DNA of 64,000 nucleotides, from positions 1 to 64,000 of the forward strand of contig UQSX01000007.1 in the NCBI GenBank assembly GCA_900543715.1, in the 5' to 3' direction. Below, in pieces: positions 7,169-15,671 of the stretch (position 1 is its first letter; each line of letters opens with the position of its first letter). Below the pieces are notes generated by a model. It had not been told where the DNA came from. It worked only from the letters and a program-made list of their open reading frames with translations, and made no database searches. The translations under genes were made by a program, and so were the position numbers. The stretch comes from an uncultured Blautia sp. (GTDB lineage Bacteria > Bacillota > Clostridia > Lachnospirales > Lachnospiraceae).

Positions 7169-7950
7169 AAGAGTATCCCTCCTGTCAGATAATAGTAAAG
7201 AAAGTACATGATCCCTACTCCCATAGCAATTCCCAATGCTACCATAAGTGCGTCCAGAAACCGGACGCCTCCTCCGATATAATCGCCGTCGGCGAAGTCC
7301 CGGACTGCATTTACCAGGGAAACTCCGGGAACAAGAGGCATAATAGAGCCTACCAAAATACTCCCCGGTGTTTTTCCCAGTCCTAAGCGATATAAAAGCA
7401 CAGCAAAAAAGGAAACGCAGAATCCCCCTGCCATATTCTTCACAATCTTAGAAGTTTTTTTCTCCCTTTTCTCAAAAATAAGCAGAAGTCCGTAAAGAAT
7501 AAAGCCTGACAGAAAGGCCGCCGCCATATCCTCCAGTCCGCCTCCCAGCAAATAGCAGAAGCTGCCGGAGCCGATTCCCGAGGCCAGCATCCGCACAATC
7601 CCCCGTTTTCCCGGCATATGCTTAATAACCTCCAGCCTTTCCCCTGCTTCTTTCACAGAATATTTTCCTTCTTCGATTTCTCTGGAAAGCTGATTCACAG
7701 CTGCAATCCGATGAAGTTTTGCCCCGCTTATAGGAATATGCTTTACACTGGCGTATATCTGTCCTTCCTGATTCTCCGCTGTAATAAAAATCCCCGTACT
7801 CAGCACAAAGGTGCTGCACTTCTCAATTCCAAAAGCCTTTGCTATCCTCTGTATGGTCTCTTCTACCCGGAAGATTTCTGCCCCTGCATCCAGAAGAATC
7901 TTCCCGGCCTCCATGGCCAGATCCAGCACTTCCTTATCCTGATTTTCCAC
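7165..7950 (-). CDS. Threonine/serine exporter, N-terminal (ThrE, DUF1212) subunit
   Basis: 261 aa. A soluble N-terminal region of about 115 residues (GKILLDAGAEIFRVEETI, FVLSTGIFITAE) precedes five or so membrane segments with the GSIMPLVPGVSLVNAVRDF motif of the ThrE family. The start is GTG at 7950, preceded by AGGAGG ten bases upstream. It couples by a 4-bp overlap to the DUF3815 subunit, giving the split ThrE arrangement usual in Clostridia. Export of L-threonine or L-serine is known for the actinobacterial fused homologue; for this pair it is inferred. Confidence 0.88.
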   Translation of the reverse strand: MENQDKEVLDLAMEAGKILLDAGAEIFRVEETIQRIAKAFGIEKCSTFVLSTGIFITAENQEGQIYASVKHIPISGAKLHRIAAVNQLSREIEEGKYSVKEAGERLEVIKHMPGKRGIVRMLASGIGSGSFCYLLGGGLEDMAAAFLSGFILYGLLLIFEKREKKTSKIVKNMAGGFCVSFFAVLLYRLGLGKTPGSILVGSIMPLVPGVSLVNAVRDFADGDYIGGGVRFLDALMVALGIAMGVGIMYFLYYYLTGGILL

Positions 7951-8010
7951 TGTCCTGTTTCCTCCTGTATGTTTACTCTCATCTCCTCTTTTCAGGATGC
8001 CCCAAAAAGG

Positions 8011-8059
8011 AAAAACGGAACCGCCTCTGAAGCCTCAAAGGCTCTGTGAAGCAGTTCCG
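8011..8059 (-). terminator. Terminator of the carA-carB-uppP operon
   Basis: Long imperfect hairpin with CGGAAC (8016-8021) and GTTCCG (8054-8059) at the base and AGCCT/AGGCT near the loop. On the minus strand it runs into TTTTTCCTTTTT. Confidence 0.75.
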
Positions 8060-8069
8060 CAATTTCAGC

Positions 8070-8945
8070 TTATCTGAAAATTGTAAAAAATAAGATCACG
8101 ATAATACCTAAAACGATCCTGTACCAGCCAAATACTTTAAAATTATGTTTCTTAATATATCCCATAAGGAATTTAATAGCCAAAACAGAAACCACAAAGG
8201 AAACTGCCATGCCTGTCAGAAGGATCACCACTTCCCAGGAAGTGAAATTCAGCCCGAACTTTACGATCTTTAAAAGGCTGGCGCCAAACATCACCGGGAT
8301 TGCCAGGAAAAAGGTATATTCTGCCGCTACAGTCCTGGAGGCTCCCACCAGGATACCGCCAATGATAGTGGCTCCTGAACGTGAGGTTCCGGGAATCAGG
8401 GACAGGACCTGGAAAATACCTATGATCAAGGCTGTTTTCCAGGTAATTTCACTGATGGAGTTATATTTTGCCTGGCGTTTCTCATTGTAGTCCTCCACAA
8501 TGAGAAACATAACGCCGTAAACGATCAGCATTACTGAAACCACAAACCAGTTGTTAAACTTTTCTTCAATGAAATCATTAAAGGGCAGGCCAATGATGAT
8601 AGCGGGCAGACAGGATACCAGGATCTTAAACCACATGATCATCTTGTCAATCTTCACAAAACGACAGAGTACTCCTGCTGCTTTTTCCACATTGGTCACA
8701 TTCTGATGTTTCGGCTTTTTATTCCGAAAGGGCCACAGGTCTTTCCAGTAAAGGACCACTACAGCCATAATCGCCCCTAACTGGATCACCACCATAAACA
8801 TATCCCAGAATTCCTGAGATACATTCAGTTTTATGAACTCTTCCACCAGGATCAGATGTCCGGTGCTGCTTATGGGAAGCCATTCCGTAATTCCCTCTAC
8901 AATGCCCAGGAAAATTACTTTTAATATCTCAATAAAATTTTCCAT
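8070..8945 (-). CDS. uppP: Undecaprenyl-diphosphate phosphatase (BacA/UppP)
   Basis: 291 aa, about eight membrane segments. Both signature regions are intact: [14 protein letters not shown] near residue 18 and the PGTSRSGAT loop near residue 185. The enzyme removes a phosphate from undecaprenyl diphosphate to recycle the lipid carrier for peptidoglycan and surface polysaccharides, and it can confer bacitracin tolerance. It starts 10 bases after carB, so it shares the carAB transcript. That is an unusual pairing, but it fits the envelope theme of the window. The soluble insert around residues 75-90 (rich in Lys and His) is slightly longer than usual. Confidence 0.95.
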   Translation of the reverse strand: MENFIEILKVIFLGIVEGITEWLPISSTGHLILVEEFIKLNVSQEFWDMFMVVIQLGAIMAVVVLYWKDLWPFRNKKPKHQNVTNVEKAAGVLCRFVKIDKMIMWFKILVSCLPAIIIGLPFNDFIEEKFNNWFVVSVMLIVYGVMFLIVEDYNEKRQAKYNSISEITWKTALIIGIFQVLSLIPGTSRSGATIIGGILVGASRTVAAEYTFFLAIPVMFGASLLKIVKFGLNFTSWEVVILLTGMAVSFVVSVLAIKFLMGYIKKHNFKVFGWYRIVLGIIVILFFTIFR

Positions 8946-8955
8946 TTTTTACTCC

Positions 8956-11900
8956 TTAGATCTCAGCAATGTCCACCAGTTTCAGTTTCTGAATATCTGT
9001 ATTTTCCAGACTGGTCACCAGGGCCTCCGCTGTGTCCAGAGCGGTAAGTACGTTTACGCCTGTCTCAATAGCATTTCTCCGGATAATAAAGCCATCCTTA
9101 GCCTTCTCCACACCCTGAGACGGGGTATCGATGACCAGATCGATCTTATGGGCCAGGATCAGATCCATGAGATTTGGTGAAGGCTGCTCGATTTTGTTGG
9201 TGCGGACAGCCTTAACCCCGTTTTCATTAAGAACTTTTGCAGTACTCCTTGTAGCATAGATTTTGTATCCCAGGTTCTGGAATCTGCGGGCAATAGGAAT
9301 AATATCCTGTTTATCTTCATCCCTTACCGTTATGATCATATTCTTGTGTTTCGGCAGGTTCACGCCAGCTCCCAGAAATGCCTTATACAGCGCCTCATTA
9401 AAGCTTTCTGAAATACCCAGGCATTCTCCTGTGGACTTCATCTCCGGTCCCAGATTTACATCTGCTCCACGGATCTTTTCAAAAGAGAATACCGGCATCT
9501 TGATCGCATAATGTTTTGCCTCCGGCTGAAGTCCAGGGGTATATCCCAGATCTTTCAGCTTATGGCCCAGGATCACCTGGGTAGCCAGGGGAACAATAGG
9601 AATTCCTGTTACCTTGCTGATATAGGGCACTGTACGGCTGGAACGGGGATTTACCTCGATTACATATACTTCTTCTCCGCAGACAATAAACTGAATATTG
9701 ATCATGCCCAGTACATGAAGAGATTTCGCCAGCTTTCTGGTATATTCCTCGATAGTCCGCTTTGCACTGTCGCTGATAGTGCGGGCAGGATATACGGAAA
9801 TACTGTCTCCGGAATGGATGCCCGCTCTCTCAATATGCTCCATAATTCCAGGGATCAGAATATCTTCTCCGTCGCATACAGCGTCTACTTCGATTTCTTT
9901 TCCCTGGAGGTATTTATCCACCAGGATCGGATGTTCCTGAGCGATCCGGTTGATAATGCCGATATACTGATCCACATCCTGATCATTGATGGCAATCTGC
10001 ATTCCCTGACCGCCAAGGACATAGGAAGGACGTACCAGAACAGGATATCCCAGCTCATTGGCAGCCCTGATAGCCTCATCTGCAGTATATACTGTATGTC
10101 CCTTAGGTCTTGGAATATTACACTGCTCCAGGATTTCATCAAAGAGCTCCCTGTCTTCTGCTGCGTCTACATTTTCTGCAGAGGTTCCCAGAATCTTCAC
10201 ACCCATTTTAATAAGGGCTTCTGTAAGCTTGATAGCGGTCTGGCCTCCAAACTGGACCACAGCTCCGTCCGGTTTTTCTATGTCTACTACATTTTCCACA
10301 TCTTCCGGTGTAAGGGGCTCAAAATACAGCTTATCTGCAATATCAAAGTCTGTACTTACCGTTTCCGGATTGTTGTTGATGATAATGGTCTCATAACCTT
10401 CTTTTTCAAAGGCCCAGGTACAGTGTACGGAACAGAAGTCAAACTCGATTCCCTGTCCGATACGGATCGGTCCGGAGCCCAGGATCAGAACCTTTTTCTT
10501 ATCTGTAGTTCCGTCTGCCTCATTCTCTCCTCCGTATACCGAATAATAATAAGGAGTCGTTGCAGCGAATTCCGCCGCACAGGTATCCACCATCTTATAG
10601 GAAGCGGTAATTCCCCACTCCTTTCTCAGCTTATGGATATCCTCTGTGGTCCTGCCGGTAAGCTGCCCGATCACATTATCCGGGAACTCGATCCTTTTTG
10701 CTTCTCTCAGCAGTTCTTCTGTCAGCTCCTGCTCTTTCAGAGCCTGCTCCATTTCCACCAAAATGGCGATCTTATCAATAAACCAGATATCAATCTTTGT
10801 AATATCATGGATGGTTTCATAGGAAATGTTTCTTCTGACAGCCTCAGCGATCCTCCAGATACGCATATCATCTACAATGTGAAGTTCTTCCAGCAATTCT
10901 TCTTCTGTCAGCTTTGTAAAATCATAGGACATCAGAGAGTCCACATGCTGCTCCAGAGAGCGGATAGCCTTCATCAGAGCGCCTTCAAAGCTATTGCAGA
11001 TGCTCATAACCTCTCCCGTAGCTTTCATCTGGGTAGTAAGGGTCCTCTTAGCGCTGATAAATTTATCAAAAGGCAGTCTTGGGATCTTTACCACACAGTA
11101 ATCCAGCATAGGCTCGAAGCTTGCATAGGTCTTTCCTGTAATGGCATTCTTGATCTCATCCAGGGTATATCCCAGCGCGATCTTTGCAGCTACTTTAGCA
11201 ATCGGATATCCTGTAGCTTTGGAAGCCAGTGCAGAAGAACGGGATACACGGGGATTTACCTCGATTACACAATATTCAAAGCTGTCCGGATTCAGGGCAT
11301 ACTGTACATTACAGCCGCCTGTGATACCCAGCTCTGTGATAATGTTCAGCGCAGAGGTTCTCAGCATCTGATATTCTTTATCTCCCAGAGTCTGAGAAGG
11401 AGCCACAACAATACTGTCTCCTGTATGAACGCCTACCGGGTCAATGTTTTCCATGTTGCAGACAGTAATACAGTTTCCGGCGCTGTCCCGCATTACCTCA
11501 TATTCGATTTCTTTCCAGCCGGCAATACAGCGCTCAACCAGAACCTCCCCTACACGGGAAAGACGAAGACCGTTCTCCAGGATCTCGATCAGCTCTTCTT
11601 CATTGTTGGCGATACCGCCGCCGCTTCCTCCCAGAGTGTAAGCAGGACGCAGTACCACAGGATATCCGATCTTATTACTGAACGCAATACCGTCTTCTAC
11701 ATTACGTACTACTAAAGAAGCGGCAATGGGCTCTCCGATCTTTTCCATGGTATCTTTAAATTCCTGACGGTCCTCTGCTTTTTTGATGGTCTCAGAAGTA
11801 GTTCCGATCAGGCGGACATTGTGCTCTTTTAAGAACCCTCTCTCCTCCAGCTCCATAGCCAGATTCAATCCGGCCTGGCCACCCAGAGTTGGAAGGACGC

Positions 11901-12153
11901 TGTCCGGTTTCTCTTTCAGGATCAGCTGCTCTACTACTTCTACGGTAAGTGGCTCTATATATACCTTATCTGCGATGTCTTTATCGGTCATAATGGTGGC
12001 AGGGTTGGAGTTCAGCAGAACAACCTCGATTCCCTCTTCCTTAAGAGAGCGGCAGGCCTGGGTCCCCGCATAGTCAAACTCTGCTGCCTGTCCGATCACA
12101 ATAGGGCCGGAGCCGATCATCAATACTTTTTTAATATCCGGATTTCTTGGCAT
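8956..12153 (-). CDS. carB: Carbamoyl-phosphate synthase large subunit
   Basis: 1065 aa, normal length. Two ATP-grasp halves are plain: the first begins KKVLMIGSGPIVIGQAAEFD, the second KVLILGSGPIRIGQGIEFD near residue 557. Each carries the TLGGQ/QFGGQ, GGSGGGI/GGQGMQI and EVNPR(V/S)SRSS/SRT motifs. The C-terminal MGS-like regulatory domain runs from about residue 935. It makes carbamoyl phosphate from bicarbonate, ATP and glutamine-derived ammonia for arginine and pyrimidines. TAATG links the carA stop and carB start by one shared base. Confidence 0.98.
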   Translation of the reverse strand: MPRNPDIKKVLMIGSGPIVIGQAAEFDYAGTQACRSLKEEGIEVVLLNSNPATIMTDKDIADKVYIEPLTVEVVEQLILKEKPDSVLPTLGGQAGLNLAMELEERGFLKEHNVRLIGTTSETIKKAEDRQEFKDTMEKIGEPIAASLVVRNVEDGIAFSNKIGYPVVLRPAYTLGGSGGGIANNEEELIEILENGLRLSRVGEVLVERCIAGWKEIEYEVMRDSAGNCITVCNMENIDPVGVHTGDSIVVAPSQTLGDKEYQMLRTSALNIITELGITGGCNVQYALNPDSFEYCVIEVNPRVSRSSALASKATGYPIAKVAAKIALGYTLDEIKNAITGKTYASFEPMLDYCVVKIPRLPFDKFISAKRTLTTQMKATGEVMSICNSFEGALMKAIRSLEQHVDSLMSYDFTKLTEEELLEELHIVDDMRIWRIAEAVRRNISYETIHDITKIDIWFIDKIAILVEMEQALKEQELTEELLREAKRIEFPDNVIGQLTGRTTEDIHKLRKEWGITASYKMVDTCAAEFAATTPYYYSVYGGENEADGTTDKKKVLILGSGPIRIGQGIEFDFCSVHCTWAFEKEGYETIIINNNPETVSTDFDIADKLYFEPLTPEDVENVVDIEKPDGAVVQFGGQTAIKLTEALIKMGVKILGTSAENVDAAEDRELFDEILEQCNIPRPKGHTVYTADEAIRAANELGYPVLVRPSYVLGGQGMQIAINDQDVDQYIGIINRIAQEHPILVDKYLQGKEIEVDAVCDGEDILIPGIMEHIERAGIHSGDSISVYPARTISDSAKRTIEEYTRKLAKSLHVLGMINIQFIVCGEEVYVIEVNPRSSRTVPYISKVTGIPIVPLATQVILGHKLKDLGYTPGLQPEAKHYAIKMPVFSFEKIRGADVNLGPEMKSTGECLGISESFNEALYKAFLGAGVNLPKHKNMIITVRDEDKQDIIPIARRFQNLGYKIYATRSTAKVLNENGVKAVRTNKIEQPSPNLMDLILAHKIDLVIDTPSQGVEKAKDGFIIRRNAIETGVNVLTALDTAEALVTSLENTDIQKLKLVDIAEI

Positions 12154-13226
12154 TACTCTGTCACCTCCATCATTTTAATGAAACGGTCAAATAAGTAGCC
12201 GGAGTCCTGAGGTCCAGGGCAGGCTTCCGGATGGAACTGTACGGTAAAGATATTTTTCCCTACATATTTCAGTCCCTCGTTTGTCTTGTCATTTACATTT
12301 TCAAAAGCCGGAACTGCGATCTTAGGATTCAAAGTCTCTGTATCCACTACATAGCCGTGGTTCTGAGAGGAAATATATACTCTTCCCGTTTCCAGATCTT
12401 TTACCGGGTGATTTCCTCCTCTGTGTCCATATTTCATTTTCTTGGTGTCTGCGCCTGTGGCCAGAGCCATAAGCTGATGTCCCAGACAGATGGCAAAAAT
12501 AGGAACCTGAGAATCATATAATTTTTTAATTTCTTTTATGATCTCTGTACATTCCTTAGGATCTCCAGGTCCATTGGAAAGCATGATGCCGTCCGGCTGC
12601 TCCTTCAGGATTTCTTCTGCTTTTGTAAACGCTGGATAAATCGTAACCTGGCAGCCTCTCTTATTTAAAGACTCTGCGATATTTTCCTTAGCCCCAAAGT
12701 CCATAAGGGCCACCTTGGGTCCCTTGCCTTTGAGAACTGTCTTTTCCTCGCAGGTAACTTTCTCCACTACTTTTCCCGTAGTGTATGCATGAAGTTTTGG
12801 AATTACTTCCTCCAGTTTAAAATCCTGATTTGTGGTGATCATACCGTTCATGGTCCCTTTCTCCCTGAGGATCTTTGTAAGGGCCCTGGTATCGATTCCT
12901 GCAATACCCGGAATATCATATCGTTTTAAAAAATTTTGAATTGTATCTTCACAGCGGAAGTTGCTTGGAATACGGGATAATTCTCTTACAATATATCCAT
13001 CGGGCCATGGTCTTAAAGACTCCTGGTCCTCATAACAGATACCATAATTGCCAATCAAAGGATATGTCATGCAGACTGCCTGTCCGGCATAAGAAGGGTC
13101 TGTAAGTACTTCCAGATAACCAGTCATAGAGGTGTTAAAAACAATCTCGCTGATGACTTCTTTCCTGGAGCCAATGCTGGTACCTGTAAAGACAGTTCCG
13201 TCTTCCAGTATCAAAAATGCTTTCAT
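12153..13226 (-). CDS. carA: Carbamoyl-phosphate synthase small (glutaminase) subunit
   Basis: 357 aa. The N-terminal small-subunit domain (GTSIGSRKEVISEIVFNTS, MTYPLIGNYG) is followed by a class I glutamine amidotransferase domain with the nucleophile motif FAICLGHQLMALA and a late VQFHPEACPGP (His-Glu). It supplies ammonia to CarB. It heads the carA-carB-uppP operon. The long leader and candidate PyrR-like element upstream (13290-13305) point to pyrimidine control. No pyr genes are in the window. Confidence 0.98.
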   Translation of the reverse strand: MKAFLILEDGTVFTGTSIGSRKEVISEIVFNTSMTGYLEVLTDPSYAGQAVCMTYPLIGNYGICYEDQESLRPWPDGYIVRELSRIPSNFRCEDTIQNFLKRYDIPGIAGIDTRALTKILREKGTMNGMITTNQDFKLEEVIPKLHAYTTGKVVEKVTCEEKTVLKGKGPKVALMDFGAKENIAESLNKRGCQVTIYPAFTKAEEILKEQPDGIMLSNGPGDPKECTEIIKEIKKLYDSQVPIFAICLGHQLMALATGADTKKMKYGHRGGNHPVKDLETGRVYISSQNHGYVVDTETLNPKIAVPAFENVNDKTNEGLKYVGKNIFTVQFHPEACPGPQDSGYLFDRFIKMMEVTE

Positions 13227-13289
13227 TCTCTCACCTGTCTCCCTTTCTGTTCTTTTATATTTTACAAAGCCAGGATTAAAAGGCCCTAT

Positions 13290-13305
13290 CTTTCAAGCCT
13301 TTCTG
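13290..13305 (-). promoter_or_regulatory. Possible PyrR-type binding element in carAB leader
   Basis: The minus strand reads CAGAAAGGCTTGAAAG, which differs at few positions from the PyrR loop consensus as I remember it (CAGAGAGGCTTGCAAGG). It is followed by a GCC/T-run half that can pair with AAAGGC. It lies about 70 bases before the carA start. The match is by eye and the fold is not the textbook one. Confidence 0.3.
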
Positions 13306-13388
13306 CAAATTTATGGATCTGGGGCTTAGCAAAATCTCCTGGCACAGCGGCTTCCCTAAAAAGCCCTAAAATACCCCAAATTGTAAAA

Positions 13389-13417
13389 AGTGTATCATAA
13401 CACACTATTTTTTTCAA
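13389..13417 (-). promoter_or_regulatory. Probable promoter of carA-carB-uppP
   Basis: Minus strand TTGAAA (13412-13417), 17-bp spacer, TACACT (13389-13394). It gives a leader of roughly 155 bases before the carA ATG. Confidence 0.45.
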
Positions 13418-13462
13418 CCTTTTTTACAGAATAGGTTTTGCTAAATTTTTTTTATTTTTTTC

Positions 13463-13491
13463 TTGACATTTTAAGACAAATCATATAATAT
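13463..13491 (+). promoter_or_regulatory. Promoter of the first tRNA-Leu
   Basis: TTGACA (13463-13468), then TATAAT (13484-13489, spacer 15) or TAATAT (13486-13491, spacer 17). Confidence 0.65.
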
Positions 13492-13524
13492 ATATTTTGC
13501 GCTTACGAAAACGCAAAACTTCAT

Positions 13525-13614
13525 AGAAATGCAGGAGTGGCGGAATTGGCAGACGCGCAGGCTTCAGGTGCCTGTGGTAGCAATATCGTGTGGGTTCAAG
13601 TCCCATCTCCTGCA
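13525..13614 (+). repeat. 90-bp direct repeat, copy 1 (tRNA-Leu plus six upstream bases)
   Basis: Identical to 13834-13923; the copies are 309 bases apart. The repeat is the tRNA gene with the preceding AGAAAT, which suggests tandem duplication. Confidence 0.85.
13531..13614 (+). tRNA. tRNA-Leu(CAG), copy 1
   Basis: 84 bases including the discriminator A. Acceptor arms GCAGGAG and CTCCTGC pair perfectly. The anticodon stem CAGGC/GCCTG holds loop TTCAGGT, giving anticodon CAG. There is a long variable arm, as expected for leucine, and a GGTTCAAGTCC T-arm. CCA is not encoded. It has its own promoter and terminator. Confidence 0.95.
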
Positions 13615-13620
13615 CGCTTT

Positions 13621-13656
13621 AAGAATCTCAGTTATCAGGTACTGAGATTCTTTTTT
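13621..13656 (+). terminator. Terminator of the first tRNA-Leu
   Basis: AAGAATCTCAGT (13621-13632) pairs with ACTGAGATTCTT (13641-13652), followed by a T run. Confidence 0.88.
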
Positions 13657-13770
13657 ATCCTGCAGTAAAGTCCTTCTGACTGCTCTATAGAATAAAAGCC
13701 CTAAACTTTCACTGTTTTCAAAATTTCAAAAACATTTGATAAATTCCGAAAATAAAATTCAAATTTTCTA

Positions 13771-13799
13771 TTGACATTTTCTCTTTTATCGTGTATTAT
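13771..13799 (+). promoter_or_regulatory. Promoter of the second tRNA-Leu
   Basis: TTGACA (13771-13776), 17-bp spacer, TATTAT (13794-13799). A GTGCTC/GAGCAC hairpin (13807-13820) lies in the short leader. Confidence 0.8.
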
Positions 13800-13833
13800 T
13801 TATTTCGTGCTCAAGAGCACACAATAAAATATC

Positions 13834-13923
13834 AGAAATGCAGGAGTGGCGGAATTGGCAGACGCGCAGGCTTCAGGTGCCTGTGGTAGCAATATCGTGT
13901 GGGTTCAAGTCCCATCTCCTGCA
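13834..13923 (+). repeat. 90-bp direct repeat, copy 2
   Basis: Identical to 13525-13614 and ending at the tRNA discriminator base. Flanking DNA and promoters differ, so each copy is independently expressed. Confidence 0.85.
13840..13923 (+). tRNA. tRNA-Leu(CAG), copy 2
   Basis: Base-for-base identical to the first copy, including anticodon CAG. CCA is not encoded: the next bases are a T-rich run (TCTTTTTTTTTG), which may serve as an end signal together with the palindromes that follow. Confidence 0.95.
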
Positions 13924-13940
13924 TCTTTTTTTTGTTATTA

Positions 13941-14078
13941 ATCCAGCCATGCACAGTTAATTAAAAACAGCCGAAGGGGAATTTATTCATCTACGGCTGT
14001 TTTTAATTAACTGTATAGGGCGTTTAGCTCAAGCATTATGCCGCTATTGCGGTATAATGCTTGCATGGCTGGATTTTT
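13941..14078. repeat. Nested palindrome that can fold as a three-way junction
   Basis: Outer 13-bp perfect arms (13941-13953 and 14062-14074) enclose two further hairpins: perfect 20-bp arms (13954-13973 / 13994-14013) and 14-bp arms with one G-U (14031-14044 / 14049-14062). The three stems tile the segment almost without gaps, and a T run follows. The 20-bp stem ends in CTGTTTTT and could stop transcription in either direction. It lies between the tRNA genes and the convergent clpX. Confidence 0.8.
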
Positions 14079-14090
14079 CTTTAAATGCAC

Positions 14091-14169
14091 AGAGAATATA
14101 AAAATAACCTCAGGGAAGTTCACTTACCTGAGGTTATTTCTATATTCTCGTATTGAGCGTTTCGCTCAA
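14091..14169. repeat. Second palindrome unit beside the clpX 3' end
   Basis: 22-bp arms with one mismatch (14093-14114 / 14127-14148) are followed by a perfect TTGAGCG-TTT-CGCTCAA hairpin (14153-14169). A related GGGCGTTTAGCTCAA string occurs at 14019-14033 in the first unit, so each long hairpin is trailed by a similar small one. On the minus strand the 22-bp hairpin ends in a T-rich run and probably terminates clpX. Confidence 0.75.
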
Positions 14170-14188
14170 GGAACTGGTCTTTCTATGT

Positions 14189-15622
14189 TTAGTGCATTTC
14201 CAGCTGCGGCATCTCCTGCCCCCGCAGCAGGATCCTCGGACCTCCGGTATGTTGAATATATTCTTTGGTAATGATCACCTCTCCGATACTGTCATCTTTG
14301 GGAATCTCATACATAATATCCAGCATATATTCTTCCAGAATCGCTCTTAATGCTCTTGCTCCGGTATGTTTTTCCATTGCCAGATCTGCAATAGCCTCCA
14401 AAGCTCCCTGTTCAAACTCCAGCTTCACTTCATCCATGGCCAGAAGCTTCTGATACTGTTTTAAAATGGCATTTTTCGGCTCCTTAAGAATCTCTACCAG
14501 CATATCTCTGGTAAGTCCTTTTAAAGCGAAAATAACCGGGAGACGTCCCAGGAATTCCGGGATCATGCCAAACTTTCTCAGATCATCCACCGTTACCTTC
14601 TCCAAAAGGCTGTCGTCATGGTCATACTTATCTTTCAGGTCTGCCTGGAATCCAATAGAAGCAGTCTTATTCAGACGCTCTTTCACGATCTCCTCTAAAT
14701 CTGGAAACGCCCCGCCGCATATAAACAAAATATTTCTGGTGTCTACGGTTGTAAGAGGAACCATGGCATTCTTACTGTTTGCACCTACTGGTACTTCCAC
14801 TTCACTTCCTTCCAGAAGCTTGAGCATTCCCTGCTGTACTGCCTCTCCGCTGACATCTCTTTGGTTCGTATTTTTCTTTTTGGCGATCTTATCAATCTCA
14901 TCTATGAAAATAATCCCATGCTCTGCCTTCTCCACGTCATTGTCTGCGGCGGCCAGCAGTTTGCTGACTACACTTTCAATGTCATCGCCAATATAGCCTG
15001 CCTCTGTAAGAGAGGTGGCATCCGTGATAGCCAGAGGTACGTCCAGAAGCCGGGCAAGAGTTTTTACCATATAAGTCTTACCGCTTCCTGTAGGACCGAT
15101 CATAAGCATATTGGATTTCTCAATTTCTACATCATCCGTGTTCTCGGCAAACACCCTTTTATAGTGATTATAAACTGCTACCGACATAACCTTCTTAGCA
15201 TGGTCCTGTCCGATCACATACTCATCCAGACTGGCTTTGATCTTGTGAGGAGCCGGAATACTCTTGATATCAAACACCTTAGGCGCTACTTTTTCCTTTG
15301 GCTTCTCCTGTCTCTTTTTAACTTTTTGTCTGTCGGGAATCTGATTCTGAAGGGAGCTTAGATCGATCATGCTGATATTCGGCATGTTGGGAATATTTTT
15401 CATCAGCTCATCATAGTTGATGCTGCTGTTATTCATTGTGTCAAAGCTTCTCTGCATACAGTCTGTGCAGATATGGATGTTATTTGGCAGATCGATCATT
15501 TTGCCTGCCTTACTCTCTGGCCGTCTGCACATAAAACATATTTTTTCATAAGTATCTTTTTTTTCCTTATCTTCCTTATCAGCAGAAGAGGTTGTCTCTA
15601 AATATTCTTTATCATCTGGCAT
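14189..15622 (-). CDS. clpX: Divergent ClpX-type AAA+ unfoldase
   Basis: 477 aa, longer than the usual 410-430. N-terminal zinc-binding domain with C29-x2-C32 and C52-x2-C55, then an extended charged linker (about 60-125). The AAA+ module has Walker A GPTGSGKT (176-183), pore loop GYIG (209-212), Walker B IIFIDE (237-242) and SIGF (322-325), the ClpP-binding IGF loop. The RKH substrate loop of standard ClpX is absent: ANSKNAMVP stands at 281-289. It is not beside clpP or tig, so it is likely a second, specialised ClpX that still docks to ClpP. Its leader has a promoter and a stable hairpin. Confidence 0.85.
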   Translation of the reverse strand: MPDDKEYLETTSSADKEDKEKKDTYEKICFMCRRPESKAGKMIDLPNNIHICTDCMQRSFDTMNNSSINYDELMKNIPNMPNISMIDLSSLQNQIPDRQKVKKRQEKPKEKVAPKVFDIKSIPAPHKIKASLDEYVIGQDHAKKVMSVAVYNHYKRVFAENTDDVEIEKSNMLMIGPTGSGKTYMVKTLARLLDVPLAITDATSLTEAGYIGDDIESVVSKLLAAADNDVEKAEHGIIFIDEIDKIAKKKNTNQRDVSGEAVQQGMLKLLEGSEVEVPVGANSKNAMVPLTTVDTRNILFICGGAFPDLEEIVKERLNKTASIGFQADLKDKYDHDDSLLEKVTVDDLRKFGMIPEFLGRLPVIFALKGLTRDMLVEILKEPKNAILKQYQKLLAMDEVKLEFEQGALEAIADLAMEKHTGARALRAILEEYMLDIMYEIPKDDSIGEVIITKEYIQHTGGPRILLRGQEMPQLEMH

Positions 15623-15671
15623 ATCTGTACCCTCTCTCTTTCCTTTACCTAAACTGCTACAATTTTCAAAT

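Larger units (their letters stand above)
13227..13530. other. Intergenic region with carA leader and tRNA promoter
   Basis: About 300 bases with no gene. The left half is the carA leader (minus strand), which holds short inverted repeats (AAAGGC/GCCTTT at 13279-13302 and GGGCT/AGCCC further up). The right half is A/T-rich and carries the promoter of the first tRNA-Leu. No further ORF is supported. Confidence 0.6.

Noticed and set aside
8833..9180. Small plus-strand frame across the uppP-carB junction
   Set aside because: It is antisense to both genes and has no ribosome site or conserved motif.
9511..11715. 734-codon open frame antisense to carB
   Set aside because: carB is intact with all motifs on the other strand. 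The antisense product is rich in Ser, Cys and His with no family resemblance, and there is no ribosome site at its start.
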